64,000 bases of DNA from Campylobacter pinnipediorum subsp. pinnipediorum (GTDB lineage Bacteria; Campylobacterota; Campylobacteria; Campylobacterales; Campylobacteraceae), in NCBI RefSeq assembly GCF_002021925.1, contig NZ_CP012546.1, positions 868,001 through 932,000 on the forward strand, in the 5' to 3' direction. How positions within the stretch are numbered: the stretch's first letter is position 1; the number at the start of each line of letters is the position of its first letter. Positions 10,093 through 17,883 of the stretch are shown here, one piece after another. Below the pieces are notes generated by a model that was not told where the DNA came from, did no database searches, and was given only the letters and a program-made list of their open reading frames with translations. The translations under genes and the position numbers were made by a program.

Positions 10093-10542
10093 TTATTCAC
10101 CCTCTACTTCAACTTTTAAATTCGCATTTATAGAATGTCCTAATTTTACATTTAGACTATAAAGACCTACATTTTTTAAGTTATTGTGGTCTATTTCTAT
10201 TGATTTTTTATCTACGATAAGATGAAATTTGCTTTCAAGTTCGGTTGCTATCTCGTCTTTTGAAACAGAACCAAACAAAGCACCATTGGCACCCAATGGT
10301 TTTTTTATAACAACTGTAACTTTTTCAAGCTCATCTTTTAATTTTTCCAAATTAGCTATTTCATATTTTAGCTCTTCGGCTTTTCTTTTTTGAGCAGCTT
10401 CGTATTGTCTTATTACATCAGGAGTAGCAGCTTTAGCAAAGCCTTTTCCTATTAAAAAGTTATTTCCGTATCCATCTTTTACTTCTTTTATCTCTCCTGA
10501 TTTTCCTAAACCTTTAACATCTTTTATTAATAATACTTTCAT
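10093..10542 (-). CDS. rplI: 50S ribosomal protein L9
   Basis: 149 residues. The N-terminal domain [20 protein letters not shown] with NFLIGKGFA is diagnostic for L9, followed by the long connecting helix and the C-terminal domain ([12 protein letters not shown]). It heads the rplI-hslV-hslU-era group 23 bp downstream of argG; an AAGG element precedes the start. Confidence 0.97.
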   Translation of the reverse strand: MKVLLIKDVKGLGKSGEIKEVKDGYGNNFLIGKGFAKAATPDVIRQYEAAQKRKAEELKYEIANLEKLKDELEKVTVVIKKPLGANGALFGSVSKDEIATELESKFHLIVDKKSIEIDHNNLKNVGLYSLNVKLGHSINANLKVEVEGE

Positions 10543-10565
10543 TTTAATCCTTTTTTATTTGTTTT

Positions 10566-11786
10566 TTAAAATTTTCTTCCGTTTTTAGATGCTATTATAA
10601 ATCTAAGTGCGTGTAGTTTTATAAATCCTTGTGCATCTTTTTGATCATAAACGTTATCTTCTTCAAATGTGCTATAAGCTTCATCAAACAAGCTATCATT
10701 AGCACTTGATCTGCCTATTACTATAACATTTCCTTTATATAGTTCAAGTTTAACTTCTCCATTAACATGCTCTTGCGATTTATCAATAGCCGCTTGCAAC
10801 ATAACTCTTTCTGATGACCACCAATAACCATTATATATAAGCTCAGCATATCTTGGCATAAGTTCATCTTTTAGGTGTGCCGCTCCAGCATCTAGTGTTA
10901 TACTTTCTATTGCTCTATGTGCTTTTAGCATTATAGTTCCGCCCGGAGTTTCATAACAACCTCTGCTTTTCATTCCTACATAACGATTTTCAGCTATATC
11001 AAGTCTTCCTATGCCGTGTTTTGCGCCAAGTCTGTTTAGCTCAGCCAAAAGCTCAGCCGGAGTCATTTTCTTTGAGTTTATGCTTACCGGATCACCTTTT
11101 TCATATCCTATTGTAATTATTTCGCTCTCATCTGGTGCATCTTTTGGGCTAACAGTCCATCTCCACATATCATCTTCTGGTTTTGATGCTGGGTCTTCAA
11201 GAACCAAACCTTCATAGCTTATATGAAGTAAGTTTGCATCCATAGAGTAGGGGCTTTTACCTTTTTTCTTGCTTATGTCTATCCCATTTTTTTCAGCATA
11301 AGCTAATAATTTTTCTCTCGAATTAAGATCCCACTCTCTCCAAGGAGCTATTATTTTAAGATCAGAATTAAAAGCATAATATCCAAGTTCAAATCTTACT
11401 TGGTCATTTCCTTTTCCGGTTGCACCATGACTAACACCATCAGCACCTACTTGTTTTGCTATCTCTGCTTGTTTCTTTGCTATAAGCGGTCTTGCTATTG
11501 AAGTGCCGAGCAGGTATTCGCCTTCGTATATTGCATTTGCTCTAAACATAGGAAATATATAATCTCTTGCAAATTCTTCTTTTAAATCTTCTATGAAAAT
11601 ATTTTCAGGCTTTACACCCAAATCCAATGCTTTTTTTCTAGCTAGTTCAATTTCTTCTGCTTGACCGATATCAGCTGTAAAAGTTACAACTTCACAATTA
11701 TACTCATCTTGTAGCCATTTTAAAATAATACTAGTATCAAGTCCTCCAGAATACGCCAAAACTACTTTTTTAACATCTTTTTTCAT
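10566..11786 (-). CDS. argG: Argininosuccinate synthase
   Basis: 406 residues. The ATP-pyrophosphatase signature AYSGGLDTS is at the N-terminus (9-17), and [13 protein letters not shown] and [14 protein letters not shown] are conserved. The enzyme joins citrulline and aspartate to argininosuccinate in arginine synthesis. argG next to rplI-hslVU is also the C. jejuni order. Upstream (beyond 11786) synteny breaks and accessory DNA begins. Confidence 0.97.
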   Translation of the reverse strand: MKKDVKKVVLAYSGGLDTSIILKWLQDEYNCEVVTFTADIGQAEEIELARKKALDLGVKPENIFIEDLKEEFARDYIFPMFRANAIYEGEYLLGTSIARPLIAKKQAEIAKQVGADGVSHGATGKGNDQVRFELGYYAFNSDLKIIAPWREWDLNSREKLLAYAEKNGIDISKKKGKSPYSMDANLLHISYEGLVLEDPASKPEDDMWRWTVSPKDAPDESEIITIGYEKGDPVSINSKKMTPAELLAELNRLGAKHGIGRLDIAENRYVGMKSRGCYETPGGTIMLKAHRAIESITLDAGAAHLKDELMPRYAELIYNGYWWSSERVMLQAAIDKSQEHVNGEVKLELYKGNVIVIGRSSANDSLFDEAYSTFEEDNVYDQKDAQGFIKLHALRFIIASKNGRKF

Positions 11787-12088
11787 AATAGTATTCCTTA
11801 TGTTTTTATTGTATGTTAATTTTATACAAAAAAACTTTTAATGTCAATTTTGATAAAGTAAAAAAATAAAATGTGAGATTAAAAGTATAATACAATAAAT
11901 ACTTTACTTAATCATATAAATATAATTTATTTTAGATACTTATCTTAAATTTTATTGTCTTTGTCATCTATCAAAACACCATATTAAGGCTAAAAAGAGA
12001 ACTTGGCATAAAGCTAAAAAATGTATCAGAATCAGGTTACATACTGACTTGTGATTGAGTATAAATTTAAATTATATAAGGATTTATA
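11787..12088. other. Gene-poor stretch upstream of argG
   Basis: AT-rich and without an intact gene. It should carry the argG promoter on the minus strand. The only coding trace is a fragment of a response-regulator C-terminus (separate entry), followed by an AAGGA ribosome-binding site for the gene at 12089. Confidence 0.6.
11960..12058 (+). pseudogene. Remnant of an OmpR-type response regulator (DNA-binding C-terminus)
   Basis: Hand translation in one plus frame ending at the TGA at 12056-12058 gives RLKRELGIKLKNVSESGYIL preceded by QNTI. This is the end of a winged-helix Trans_reg_C domain (recognition-helix exit, then the beta hairpin with GYIL). No start codon or upstream domain is present, so it is a truncated remnant, consistent with a deletion or insertion junction between argG and the accessory block. 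The match is by eye only. Confidence 0.5.
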
Positions 12089-12289
12089 ATGTTACAAAAA
12101 CTATATAAGTTTTTTGAAGTTAGCACTCCGTTAGGTTTATTCTTAGCTATTGTATATAGATTAATAGGGTTTAGACCGATACACGATAAGTTAGACCAAT
12201 ATTTGTCTTTGCTTAGGTTTTATATTTTATATTATTTATATGCTTCTTATTGTTTATCAATAGCATATAGATATTTTATTGAACAATAA
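12089..12289 (+). CDS. Small membrane protein, unknown
   Basis: 66 residues with one or two hydrophobic segments (STPLGLFLAIVYRLIGF, and a Tyr/Leu-rich C-terminal half). A good AAGGA site lies upstream of the ATG. It is followed 16 bp later by a second membrane protein gene on the same strand, suggesting a two-gene operon. I do not recognise the family. Confidence 0.5.
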   Translation: MLQKLYKFFEVSTPLGLFLAIVYRLIGFRPIHDKLDQYLSLLRFYILYYLYASYCLSIAYRYFIEQ

Positions 12290-12305
12290 TTAAAAGGATA
12301 GAAAA

Positions 12306-12839
12306 ATGCAGAATAATAAAATAAAAGACTTCTTGAAAAAATTAGATAATTTTAACTTTTTGGAAATCATACCACTAGATAGAAAATATTGCACTCCTGA
12401 TGATGAGCTTGAAAATGAAAAAGCAAAAAGCAGAACTTATTTAGGTAGAAATTCAGTTATTCTAACTAATGTTTGTTTTTACTTTATGGCTATAATACTT
12501 TCAATACCAATGCTTAGGGCAATTAGCTCATTTAAAGGTTACTTAGAATATAATCAATTGTTTTATGAGCTTTCATCTATATTATTTTATTTTATAGTAT
12601 TAGCACAATTTAATAAATTAAGACATATAATTTTAGGTAATAAAGTTAGTTTGTTTTGCTATGATTATGATAATTATAAAAGTTTATTTAATAAGAAAAG
12701 ATTAGATATTTTAACACATTCATTTTGTTTGCTTTTTTATAGACCACTAGATAAAACACCAATGCACAAAAATATACTTGCTTTAATTGTGTTTTTTGTT
12801 CCAGCAATAATAAATATATACAAAAGCATAGTTTATTAA
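12306..12839 (+). CDS. Membrane protein, unknown
   Basis: 177 residues with about three predicted helices (NVCFYFMAIILSIPMLRAIS; ELSSILFYFIVLAQF; NILALIVFFVPAIINIY) and a polar N-terminus of about 50 residues. AAAGGA precedes the ATG. It is probably co-transcribed with the 66-residue gene upstream. No family recognised; the block between argG and the rpoN cluster is accessory relative to the C. jejuni order I recall. Confidence 0.55.
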   Translation: MQNNKIKDFLKKLDNFNFLEIIPLDRKYCTPDDELENEKAKSRTYLGRNSVILTNVCFYFMAIILSIPMLRAISSFKGYLEYNQLFYELSSILFYFIVLAQFNKLRHIILGNKVSLFCYDYDNYKSLFNKKRLDILTHSFCLLFYRPLDKTPMHKNILALIVFFVPAIINIYKSIVY

Positions 12840-12840
12840 T

Positions 12841-12868
12841 AAAAAAAAAGGGGGGGGGCTTATCCCCT
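12841..12868 (-). terminator. G9/A9 tract forming a terminator between convergent frames
   Basis: Plus strand: nine A (12841-12849), nine G (12850-12858), CTTAT, then CCCC. Read on the minus strand this is GGGG-ATAAG-CCCC followed by more C and nine T, a textbook intrinsic terminator directly after the stop of the minus-strand frame at 12875. A G9 run is also long enough to be hypermutable in Campylobacter, although here it appears to be outside coding sequence. Confidence 0.6.
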
Positions 12869-12874
12869 ATCTTA

Positions 12875-13144
12875 TTAAGCCCTAAATACATTTTGTTCAA
12901 GTCTAGTTGATAAGCTTTCTATCATAACATTATCTTGACCACCTTTTAATCCTAACAAATCAATAACCCAATCAGCACCTTTAATTACTAATTTCCACAT
13001 AATATAAGTTGATGCAAGATACGAAAATACTTTTAATAATGCTTTAATACTTTCAATTGAGAATATAGCATACCAATCTCTATCACTAACATCAAATATA
13101 GCAAATTGTGATAAAGAGCTAAATAAAAAGAATTCTTTAACCAA
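12875..13144 (-). CDS. Possible small membrane protein fragment, unknown
   Basis: An open frame of 89 codons from a TTG at 13144 without a visible ribosome-binding site; the frame stays open a further 15 or so codons upstream with no standard start. It contains two hydrophobic stretches (KEFFLFSSLSQFAIFD; ALLKVFSYLASTYIMWKLVI) and a charged tail. A strong terminator right after its stop argues it was once a gene. The missing start suggests a 5' truncated remnant. A filamentous-phage minor coat protein is one idea from its size and shape only. Confidence 0.35.
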   Translation of the reverse strand: MVKEFFLFSSLSQFAIFDVSDRDWYAIFSIESIKALLKVFSYLASTYIMWKLVIKGADWVIDLLGLKGGQDNVMIESLSTRLEQNVFRA

Positions 13145-13206
13145 AGTATGTAAAAATAAAAAAATATTGAGATTTTGGCGATAGTAAATTTATATCATAC
13201 TATAAT

Positions 13207-13244
13207 ATAAAAAAAGAAAAATGGGTGGGGGTGGCATTCCCCAT
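13207..13244 (-). terminator. Terminator downstream of glnS
   Basis: On the minus strand: GGGG-AATGCCA-CCCC followed by a T-rich run (ATTTTTCTTTTTTT). It lies about 40 bp after the glnS stop and resembles the terminator at 12841-12868 in sequence layout. Confidence 0.6.
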
Positions 13245-13282
13245 ACTTTTAAGCTTGCTATGTTTTTTGTTTGTAATAAATT

Positions 13283-15529
13283 TTACCCCAATCTCTCTTT
13301 TACAAGCTCATTTACAACTTTTGGATTTGCCTTACCACCAGTTGCTTTTAGGACTTGACCTACAAAAAAGCCAAAAAGATTTGTATTACCATCTTTGTAT
13401 TTTTGTAAATTCTCGCTATTTTTAGCCAAAACTTCATCAATCATAGGCATTATGATATTTACATCGCTTATTTGTATAAGTCCTTTTTCTTCTACTATCT
13501 TTTGTGGCTCCTCGCCGGTTTTAGCCATAATCTCAAAAACATCTTTAACTATCTTGCTGGAAATCAGCTCATCATCAAGCATTTTAATCAAACTTGCAAC
13601 TTGCAAAGGGCTAAATTTAAGCTCATCTGCACCGCTATTTTTTATCTCTTTTGCCACTTGTGAACTTATGATATTTGCTAAATTTATAGGGCTGTTTAAC
13701 TCTAAAAGCGATTTTTCAAAAAACTCAGATAATGCCTTATCCTTTGCTAGGATATTTGCAACTTCGTCATTTAAGCCTAATTCTTTTGTATATCTTTCAA
13801 AGATAGCTTGTTCTTCCTTGCTTAAAGCCTTGCTTTCGCCTTGAATTTGCTCTTTTTTAACACTTCTTTCTTGTTTTTGCTGCACTACTTGTGGGCTTTT
13901 TGTGTAAGAGTCTTTAAGTCCTACTATCTTGTTAAACACAGGATTTTCATCTGTATAATCAACCGGGTCAGCATAAAAATATCCAAGTCTTTCAAACTGA
14001 AATCTCTCGCTTATTTTTTCACTAAGCACAGCTGGTTCTATCAAAGCATCTTTTAGCACTATAAGTGAGTTTGGATTTAAGTCACTCTCATCTTTTGGAC
14101 TTTCGTTTAAAAACAATCTATCATAAAGCCTAAGCTCAGCTTTTTTGGCTGTTTTTGCACTTAGCCACTGTATAGCACTTTTTACTTTTATACCGCTTGT
14201 ATCACTGCCACTTTTTGAATCTTTATGATAATTTACTCTAAGCTCAACTATATCGCCGTTTTGATCTTTTATAGCCTCTTTAAAGCTTATGATATAGCCG
14301 TGTTTTAATCTCACACTTTGAGTAGGTGTTAGCCTATAATAGCCCTTTGGTGGATTTTCGCTAAAATCATCTTTTTGGATATAAATTTCTTTTGAAAATA
14401 CCAGCTTTCTGCTTCCGCTTTTACCAACATCAGGTGGAAAATAATCCGCCTCAAGTTCTTCATCTCCTTCGTAGTTTTCAATCACCACTTTTAAAGGCTC
14501 ACTAACACACATAACACGTGGTGCTTTGGTATTTAAATCATCTCTTATACAAAACTCAAGTTGATTTACATCTACGGTTGAGTTTGCCTTGGCTACGCCT
14601 ATTTGTTCGCAAAAGTTTATAATAGATTCTTTTGTATAGCCTTTTCTTTTATATCCAGCAATAGTTGGCATTCTAGGGTCGTCCCAACCACTAACTATAC
14701 CTTTTCTTACAAGCTCTATAAGCTTTCTTTTACTCATCATTGTATAGTTTATGTTTAGCCTTGCAAACTCATACTGATAAGGTCGTGGGCTAAGTCCTAG
14801 TGTGTCAAGTAGCCAGTTGTAAATATCTCGGTTGTTTTCAAACTCAAGGGTGCAAATAGAGTGTGTAACACCTTCTATATAATCACTCAAAGGATGAGCA
14901 AAATCATACATAGGATAAATGCACCATTTATCGCCTGTTCTAAAATGATGAGAGTGGCGAATCCTATAAAGCAAAGGGTCGCGAAGTTGCATATTTTTTG
15001 CACTCATATCTATTTTTGCTCTTAAAATATGCTCGCCGTTTTTAAACTCACCGTTTTTCATTCGCTCAAAAAGATCTAAGTTTTCTTCCACTGTGCGGTT
15101 TGCAAACTCACTTCTTTTTCCAGCACTTGTTACTGTGCCACGATACTCGCTCATTTGCTCTTCACTTATGCTGTCTACATAAGCCTTGCCCATTTTTATA
15201 AGCTTTACGGCGTATTCATAAAGCTCGTCAAAATAATCAGATGTATATCTAATCTCTCCATTATACTCAAAGCCAAGCCACTCAACCGCATCTTTTAAGG
15301 CTTTTACATAATCAGTATCTTCTGTGGTTGGGTTTGTATCGTCCATTCGCAGGTTGCAAAGTCCGTTAAATTCCTTCGCAAGACCGAAATTTAAACATAT
15401 AGATTTGGCGTGTCCTATGTGTGGATAGCCGTTTGGTTCTGGTGGAAATCTTGTTATTATTTTTTCATATTTTTTTGTTTGTAAGTCATTTTTTATGATA
15501 GTTTGTAAAAAATTGGTCTTTTTTTTCAT
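13283..15529 (-). CDS. glnS: Glutaminyl-tRNA synthetase with C-terminal YqeY/GatB-tail domain
   Basis: 748 residues. The N-terminus has RFPPEPNGYPHIGHAKSICL with the HIGH motif at 37-40, DDTNPTTED, and the KMSKS-equivalent TMMSKRK, all specific for GlnRS rather than GluRS. The anticodon-binding beta-barrels follow to about residue 560. Residues from about 600 on (SPLQVASLIKMLDDELIS to NPKVVNELVKERLG) are a YqeY domain homologous to the GatB tail, as in Deinococcus GlnRS. It charges tRNA-Gln directly. C. jejuni and Helicobacter use GluRS2 plus GatCAB instead, so the gene is unexpected here. It lies in a block that interrupts the argG-rpoN synteny and looks somewhat richer in GC than its neighbours, consistent with acquisition. 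Confidence 0.93.
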   Translation of the reverse strand: MKKKTNFLQTIIKNDLQTKKYEKIITRFPPEPNGYPHIGHAKSICLNFGLAKEFNGLCNLRMDDTNPTTEDTDYVKALKDAVEWLGFEYNGEIRYTSDYFDELYEYAVKLIKMGKAYVDSISEEQMSEYRGTVTSAGKRSEFANRTVEENLDLFERMKNGEFKNGEHILRAKIDMSAKNMQLRDPLLYRIRHSHHFRTGDKWCIYPMYDFAHPLSDYIEGVTHSICTLEFENNRDIYNWLLDTLGLSPRPYQYEFARLNINYTMMSKRKLIELVRKGIVSGWDDPRMPTIAGYKRKGYTKESIINFCEQIGVAKANSTVDVNQLEFCIRDDLNTKAPRVMCVSEPLKVVIENYEGDEELEADYFPPDVGKSGSRKLVFSKEIYIQKDDFSENPPKGYYRLTPTQSVRLKHGYIISFKEAIKDQNGDIVELRVNYHKDSKSGSDTSGIKVKSAIQWLSAKTAKKAELRLYDRLFLNESPKDESDLNPNSLIVLKDALIEPAVLSEKISERFQFERLGYFYADPVDYTDENPVFNKIVGLKDSYTKSPQVVQQKQERSVKKEQIQGESKALSKEEQAIFERYTKELGLNDEVANILAKDKALSEFFEKSLLELNSPINLANIISSQVAKEIKNSGADELKFSPLQVASLIKMLDDELISSKIVKDVFEIMAKTGEEPQKIVEEKGLIQISDVNIIMPMIDEVLAKNSENLQKYKDGNTNLFGFFVGQVLKATGGKANPKVVNELVKERLG

Positions 15530-15739
15530 TTAATTTAACCTTATTTAAAATTTATAGTATTTTATCAAATATTATCTTGTTTTCAAAATAAATATTTTTA
15601 ATTGTTTTAATCCATAATTATAAATAATATATTAATGTTTTTTAAATTTTGCCGATATATCATTTAAGTTTGCACTTACTGGTGCTTTAAATGCTAATGA
15701 TTTTATAAAAGTACTTAATAAAATTGAAATGATAATAAT

Positions 15740-16411
15740 ATGATTAACACAGCAAATTTAAATAATTACATATCAACACCCAATAAGACAAAAGATGAAC
15801 TTATAAGTGAGTTTAATGATGAACTCAAAGTTTTAAAAGATGATGATGAAAGCACTAGACTTAAAAAACTAGCCACACAAGCAGTGTTTAGTAATATTTC
15901 AGATATAACATACGCTTCAAATAATGAACTAAAATCATCATTTAATATAAAAGAAATTTTTGGTTTTAATCATATAAGTGGCGAAGTTAGCTTAATTGGT
16001 AAAGCTATGGGTTTTGATAAAAACTTTGATGATAAAGAATCTAACAACTTAATGGAATTTATAAAAAATTCATCTCCAAATAAAGAATTAGTTTTTGACA
16101 GACGGGCTGAAAATTTATTAGATAGCACAATGCCAATCAAAGAATTTAAAGAAAAATGGCTAGATTTAATGGAAATCATAAAAGGCGAATACGAAGAAAG
16201 AAAAGCACAAAACACAAACAGCCAAGAAAACAATGCCAAAGATAAATTTAAACCAATCCAAGCTGTCAGTAAAAGCACGACTTACAAAGATGAGGCCACA
16301 AGCGAAATAAGAAAAATTTATGAAATCATAAAACGAGAGTTTGATTTGGGTAAAAATACATTTGACATACTCAAAGAAATAGCACAAAGTGGAATTGATA
16401 AACTCGCTTAG
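15740..16411 (+). CDS. Hypothetical protein, soluble and charged
   Basis: 223 residues, no signal peptide or membrane helix, rich in Asn, Lys and Asp, with a helical middle (KEFKEKWLDLMEIIKGEYEE) and C-terminus (KIYEIIKREFDLGKNTFDIL). I do not recognise it. The ATG overlaps the TGA of a short open stretch (about 15636-15743) that encodes FALTGALNANDFIK but lacks a start codon, possibly the tail of a lost gene. It stands alone on the plus strand between glnS and the S4 protein gene. Confidence 0.6.
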   Translation: MINTANLNNYISTPNKTKDELISEFNDELKVLKDDDESTRLKKLATQAVFSNISDITYASNNELKSSFNIKEIFGFNHISGEVSLIGKAMGFDKNFDDKESNNLMEFIKNSSPNKELVFDRRAENLLDSTMPIKEFKEKWLDLMEIIKGEYEERKAQNTNSQENNAKDKFKPIQAVSKSTTYKDEATSEIRKIYEIIKREFDLGKNTFDILKEIAQSGIDKLA

Positions 16412-16503
16412 ATATAGAAATTTAAGTTTAATAATCCAAATTATCAAAAAATATAAATCAAAGTAATATAAATTTTAAGAGTTTTTTGGCTAAAATGGGT
16501 CTT

Positions 16504-16749
16504 ATGAGAATAGATAAATTTTTAAATGTTGTAAATATAACAAAGCGTAGAGCTATCAGTGAAGATATGTGTAAAAGTGGTGTTGTAAGTATAAATGGTG
16601 TTGTTGTAAAACCAGCAAAAGATGTAAAAATAGGCGATAAAATCACAATAAAATTTATAACAAAAGATGTAAATTATGAAGTGTTAGCTATACCTGCAAC
16701 CAAAAGCATACCAAAATCATCGCAAAGTGAGTATGTAAAACAAATATGA
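16504..16749 (+). CDS. S4-domain RNA-binding protein (Hsp15/RqcP-like)
   Basis: About 81 residues from the ATG at 16504, where the S4 fold begins (MRIDKFLNVVNITKRRAISE). ATGs at 16486 and 16495 would add a few residues not expected in the family. The S4 loop SGVVSINGVVVKPAKDVKIG is clear. Small S4 proteins of this type bind stalled 50S subunits or rRNA. It matches the C. jejuni gene just before tsaE, and its stop overlaps the tsaE start (ATGA). Confidence 0.85.
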   Translation: MRIDKFLNVVNITKRRAISEDMCKSGVVSINGVVVKPAKDVKIGDKITIKFITKDVNYEVLAIPATKSIPKSSQSEYVKQI

Positions 16750-17159
16750 GTAAGAAATTTATTCTTTGTTTGAATGATATAAACAGCCTAATGGATACTT
16801 TACCAAAAAGCGGGATAATCTTACTCCAAGGAACACTTGCTTCTGGTAAAACAACGCTTGTTAAAAGTATAGTAAAATTTCACGGAATAGATGAAGAGGT
16901 TACATCTCCTACATTTTCTATAATGCAATCTTATAAGTCAGAAAATATAACAATTTATCATTATGATATATATCAAAATGGAGTTAATGGCTTATTAAAC
17001 AATGGTCTTTTTGAAAATTTATTTGAAGATGGGTTGCATTTGGTAGAGTGGGGCGATGAGAATTTAGAAAATTTACTTAAAAACTACGAAATGCAATATA
17101 TAAAAATTGTTATAAATTTAAAAGATGATCTAAGAGAATACGAGGTTTTTGGTGCATAA
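16746..17159 (+). CDS. tsaE: tRNA threonylcarbamoyladenosine synthesis ATPase TsaE
   Basis: 137 residues. Walker A GTLASGKTT is near residue 30, followed by EEVTSPTFSIMQSY and YHYDIY, the standard TsaE signatures. It works with TsaB and TsaD to make t6A37 in ANN-decoding tRNAs. It is linked by a four-base overlap to the S4 gene and by an 8-base overlap to lptB. Confidence 0.93.
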   Translation: MSKKFILCLNDINSLMDTLPKSGIILLQGTLASGKTTLVKSIVKFHGIDEEVTSPTFSIMQSYKSENITIYHYDIYQNGVNGLLNNGLFENLFEDGLHLVEWGDENLENLLKNYEMQYIKIVINLKDDLREYEVFGA

Positions 17160-17880
17160 ATTAGAAGTAAAAGATTTAAAAAAGACTATAAAAAAGACAA
17201 ATATCATAAATGGGGTATCACTAAATATACAAAGTGGAGAGATAGTAGGGCTACTTGGTCCAAATGGGGCTGGAAAAACTACTACTTTTTATATGACTTG
17301 CGGGCTTATAAAACCAAGTAGTGGTGGTATTTTTTTAGATGGTGAAGATGTTACAAACACACCACTTCACAAAAGAGCTAGAATGGGAATAGGCTATTTA
17401 CCACAAGAATCAAGTATTTTTAAAGATTTAAGTGTTGAAGAAAATTTACTTTTAGGTGCTGAGCTTGTATATAAAGATAAGCAAGAGTGTGCAAAAAAAG
17501 TAGATGAAATGCTTGATTTGTTAAATATCGAACCAATAAGGCTTAGAAAAGGTGTGAGTCTTAGTGGTGGTGAAAGAAGACGTTGCGAGATAGCAAGAAG
17601 TCTTGTAATAACACCTAAATTTTTACTTCTTGATGAACCTTTTGCCGGAGTTGATCCAATAGCTGTTAGCGATATACAAAGCATTGTAAGAGATCTTAAA
17701 AAGCTTGGAATAGGGGTTTTGATAACCGATCATAATGTAAGAGAGACCTTGGCTATCTGTGATAGAGCTTATGTTATCAAAGATGGTAATTTACTAGCAA
17801 ATGGAACAGCAAAAGAGATAGCAAATGACAAAAGTGTAAGAACTTATTATCTTGGTGAAGAATTTAAACTTTTAGAGTAA
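17152..17880 (+). CDS. lptB: LPS export ABC transporter ATPase LptB
   Basis: About 242 residues from the GTG at 17152, which has GAGG six bases upstream; a TTG at 17149 adds one residue. Walker A GPNGAGKTT, the signature LSGGERRRCEIARSL and Walker B FLLLDEPFAGVDP match LptB. It drives LptFG to extract lipopolysaccharide or lipooligosaccharide from the inner membrane. The lptB-rpoN order is widely conserved in proteobacteria and present here with a 3-bp gap. Confidence 0.95.
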   Translation: MHKLEVKDLKKTIKKTNIINGVSLNIQSGEIVGLLGPNGAGKTTTFYMTCGLIKPSSGGIFLDGEDVTNTPLHKRARMGIGYLPQESSIFKDLSVEENLLLGAELVYKDKQECAKKVDEMLDLLNIEPIRLRKGVSLSGGERRRCEIARSLVITPKFLLLDEPFAGVDPIAVSDIQSIVRDLKKLGIGVLITDHNVRETLAICDRAYVIKDGNLLANGTAKEIANDKSVRTYYLGEEFKLLE

Positions 17881-17883
17881 AGT

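Noticed and set aside
13221-13234. G-rich string as a G-quadruplex
   Set aside because: Only three short G runs are present, and the sequence is better explained as one arm of the glnS terminator.
15636-15743. Short open stretch before the 223-aa gene
   Set aside because: It has a plausible amino-acid pattern (FALTGALNANDFIK) but no start codon; kept only as a note because it may be a gene tail.
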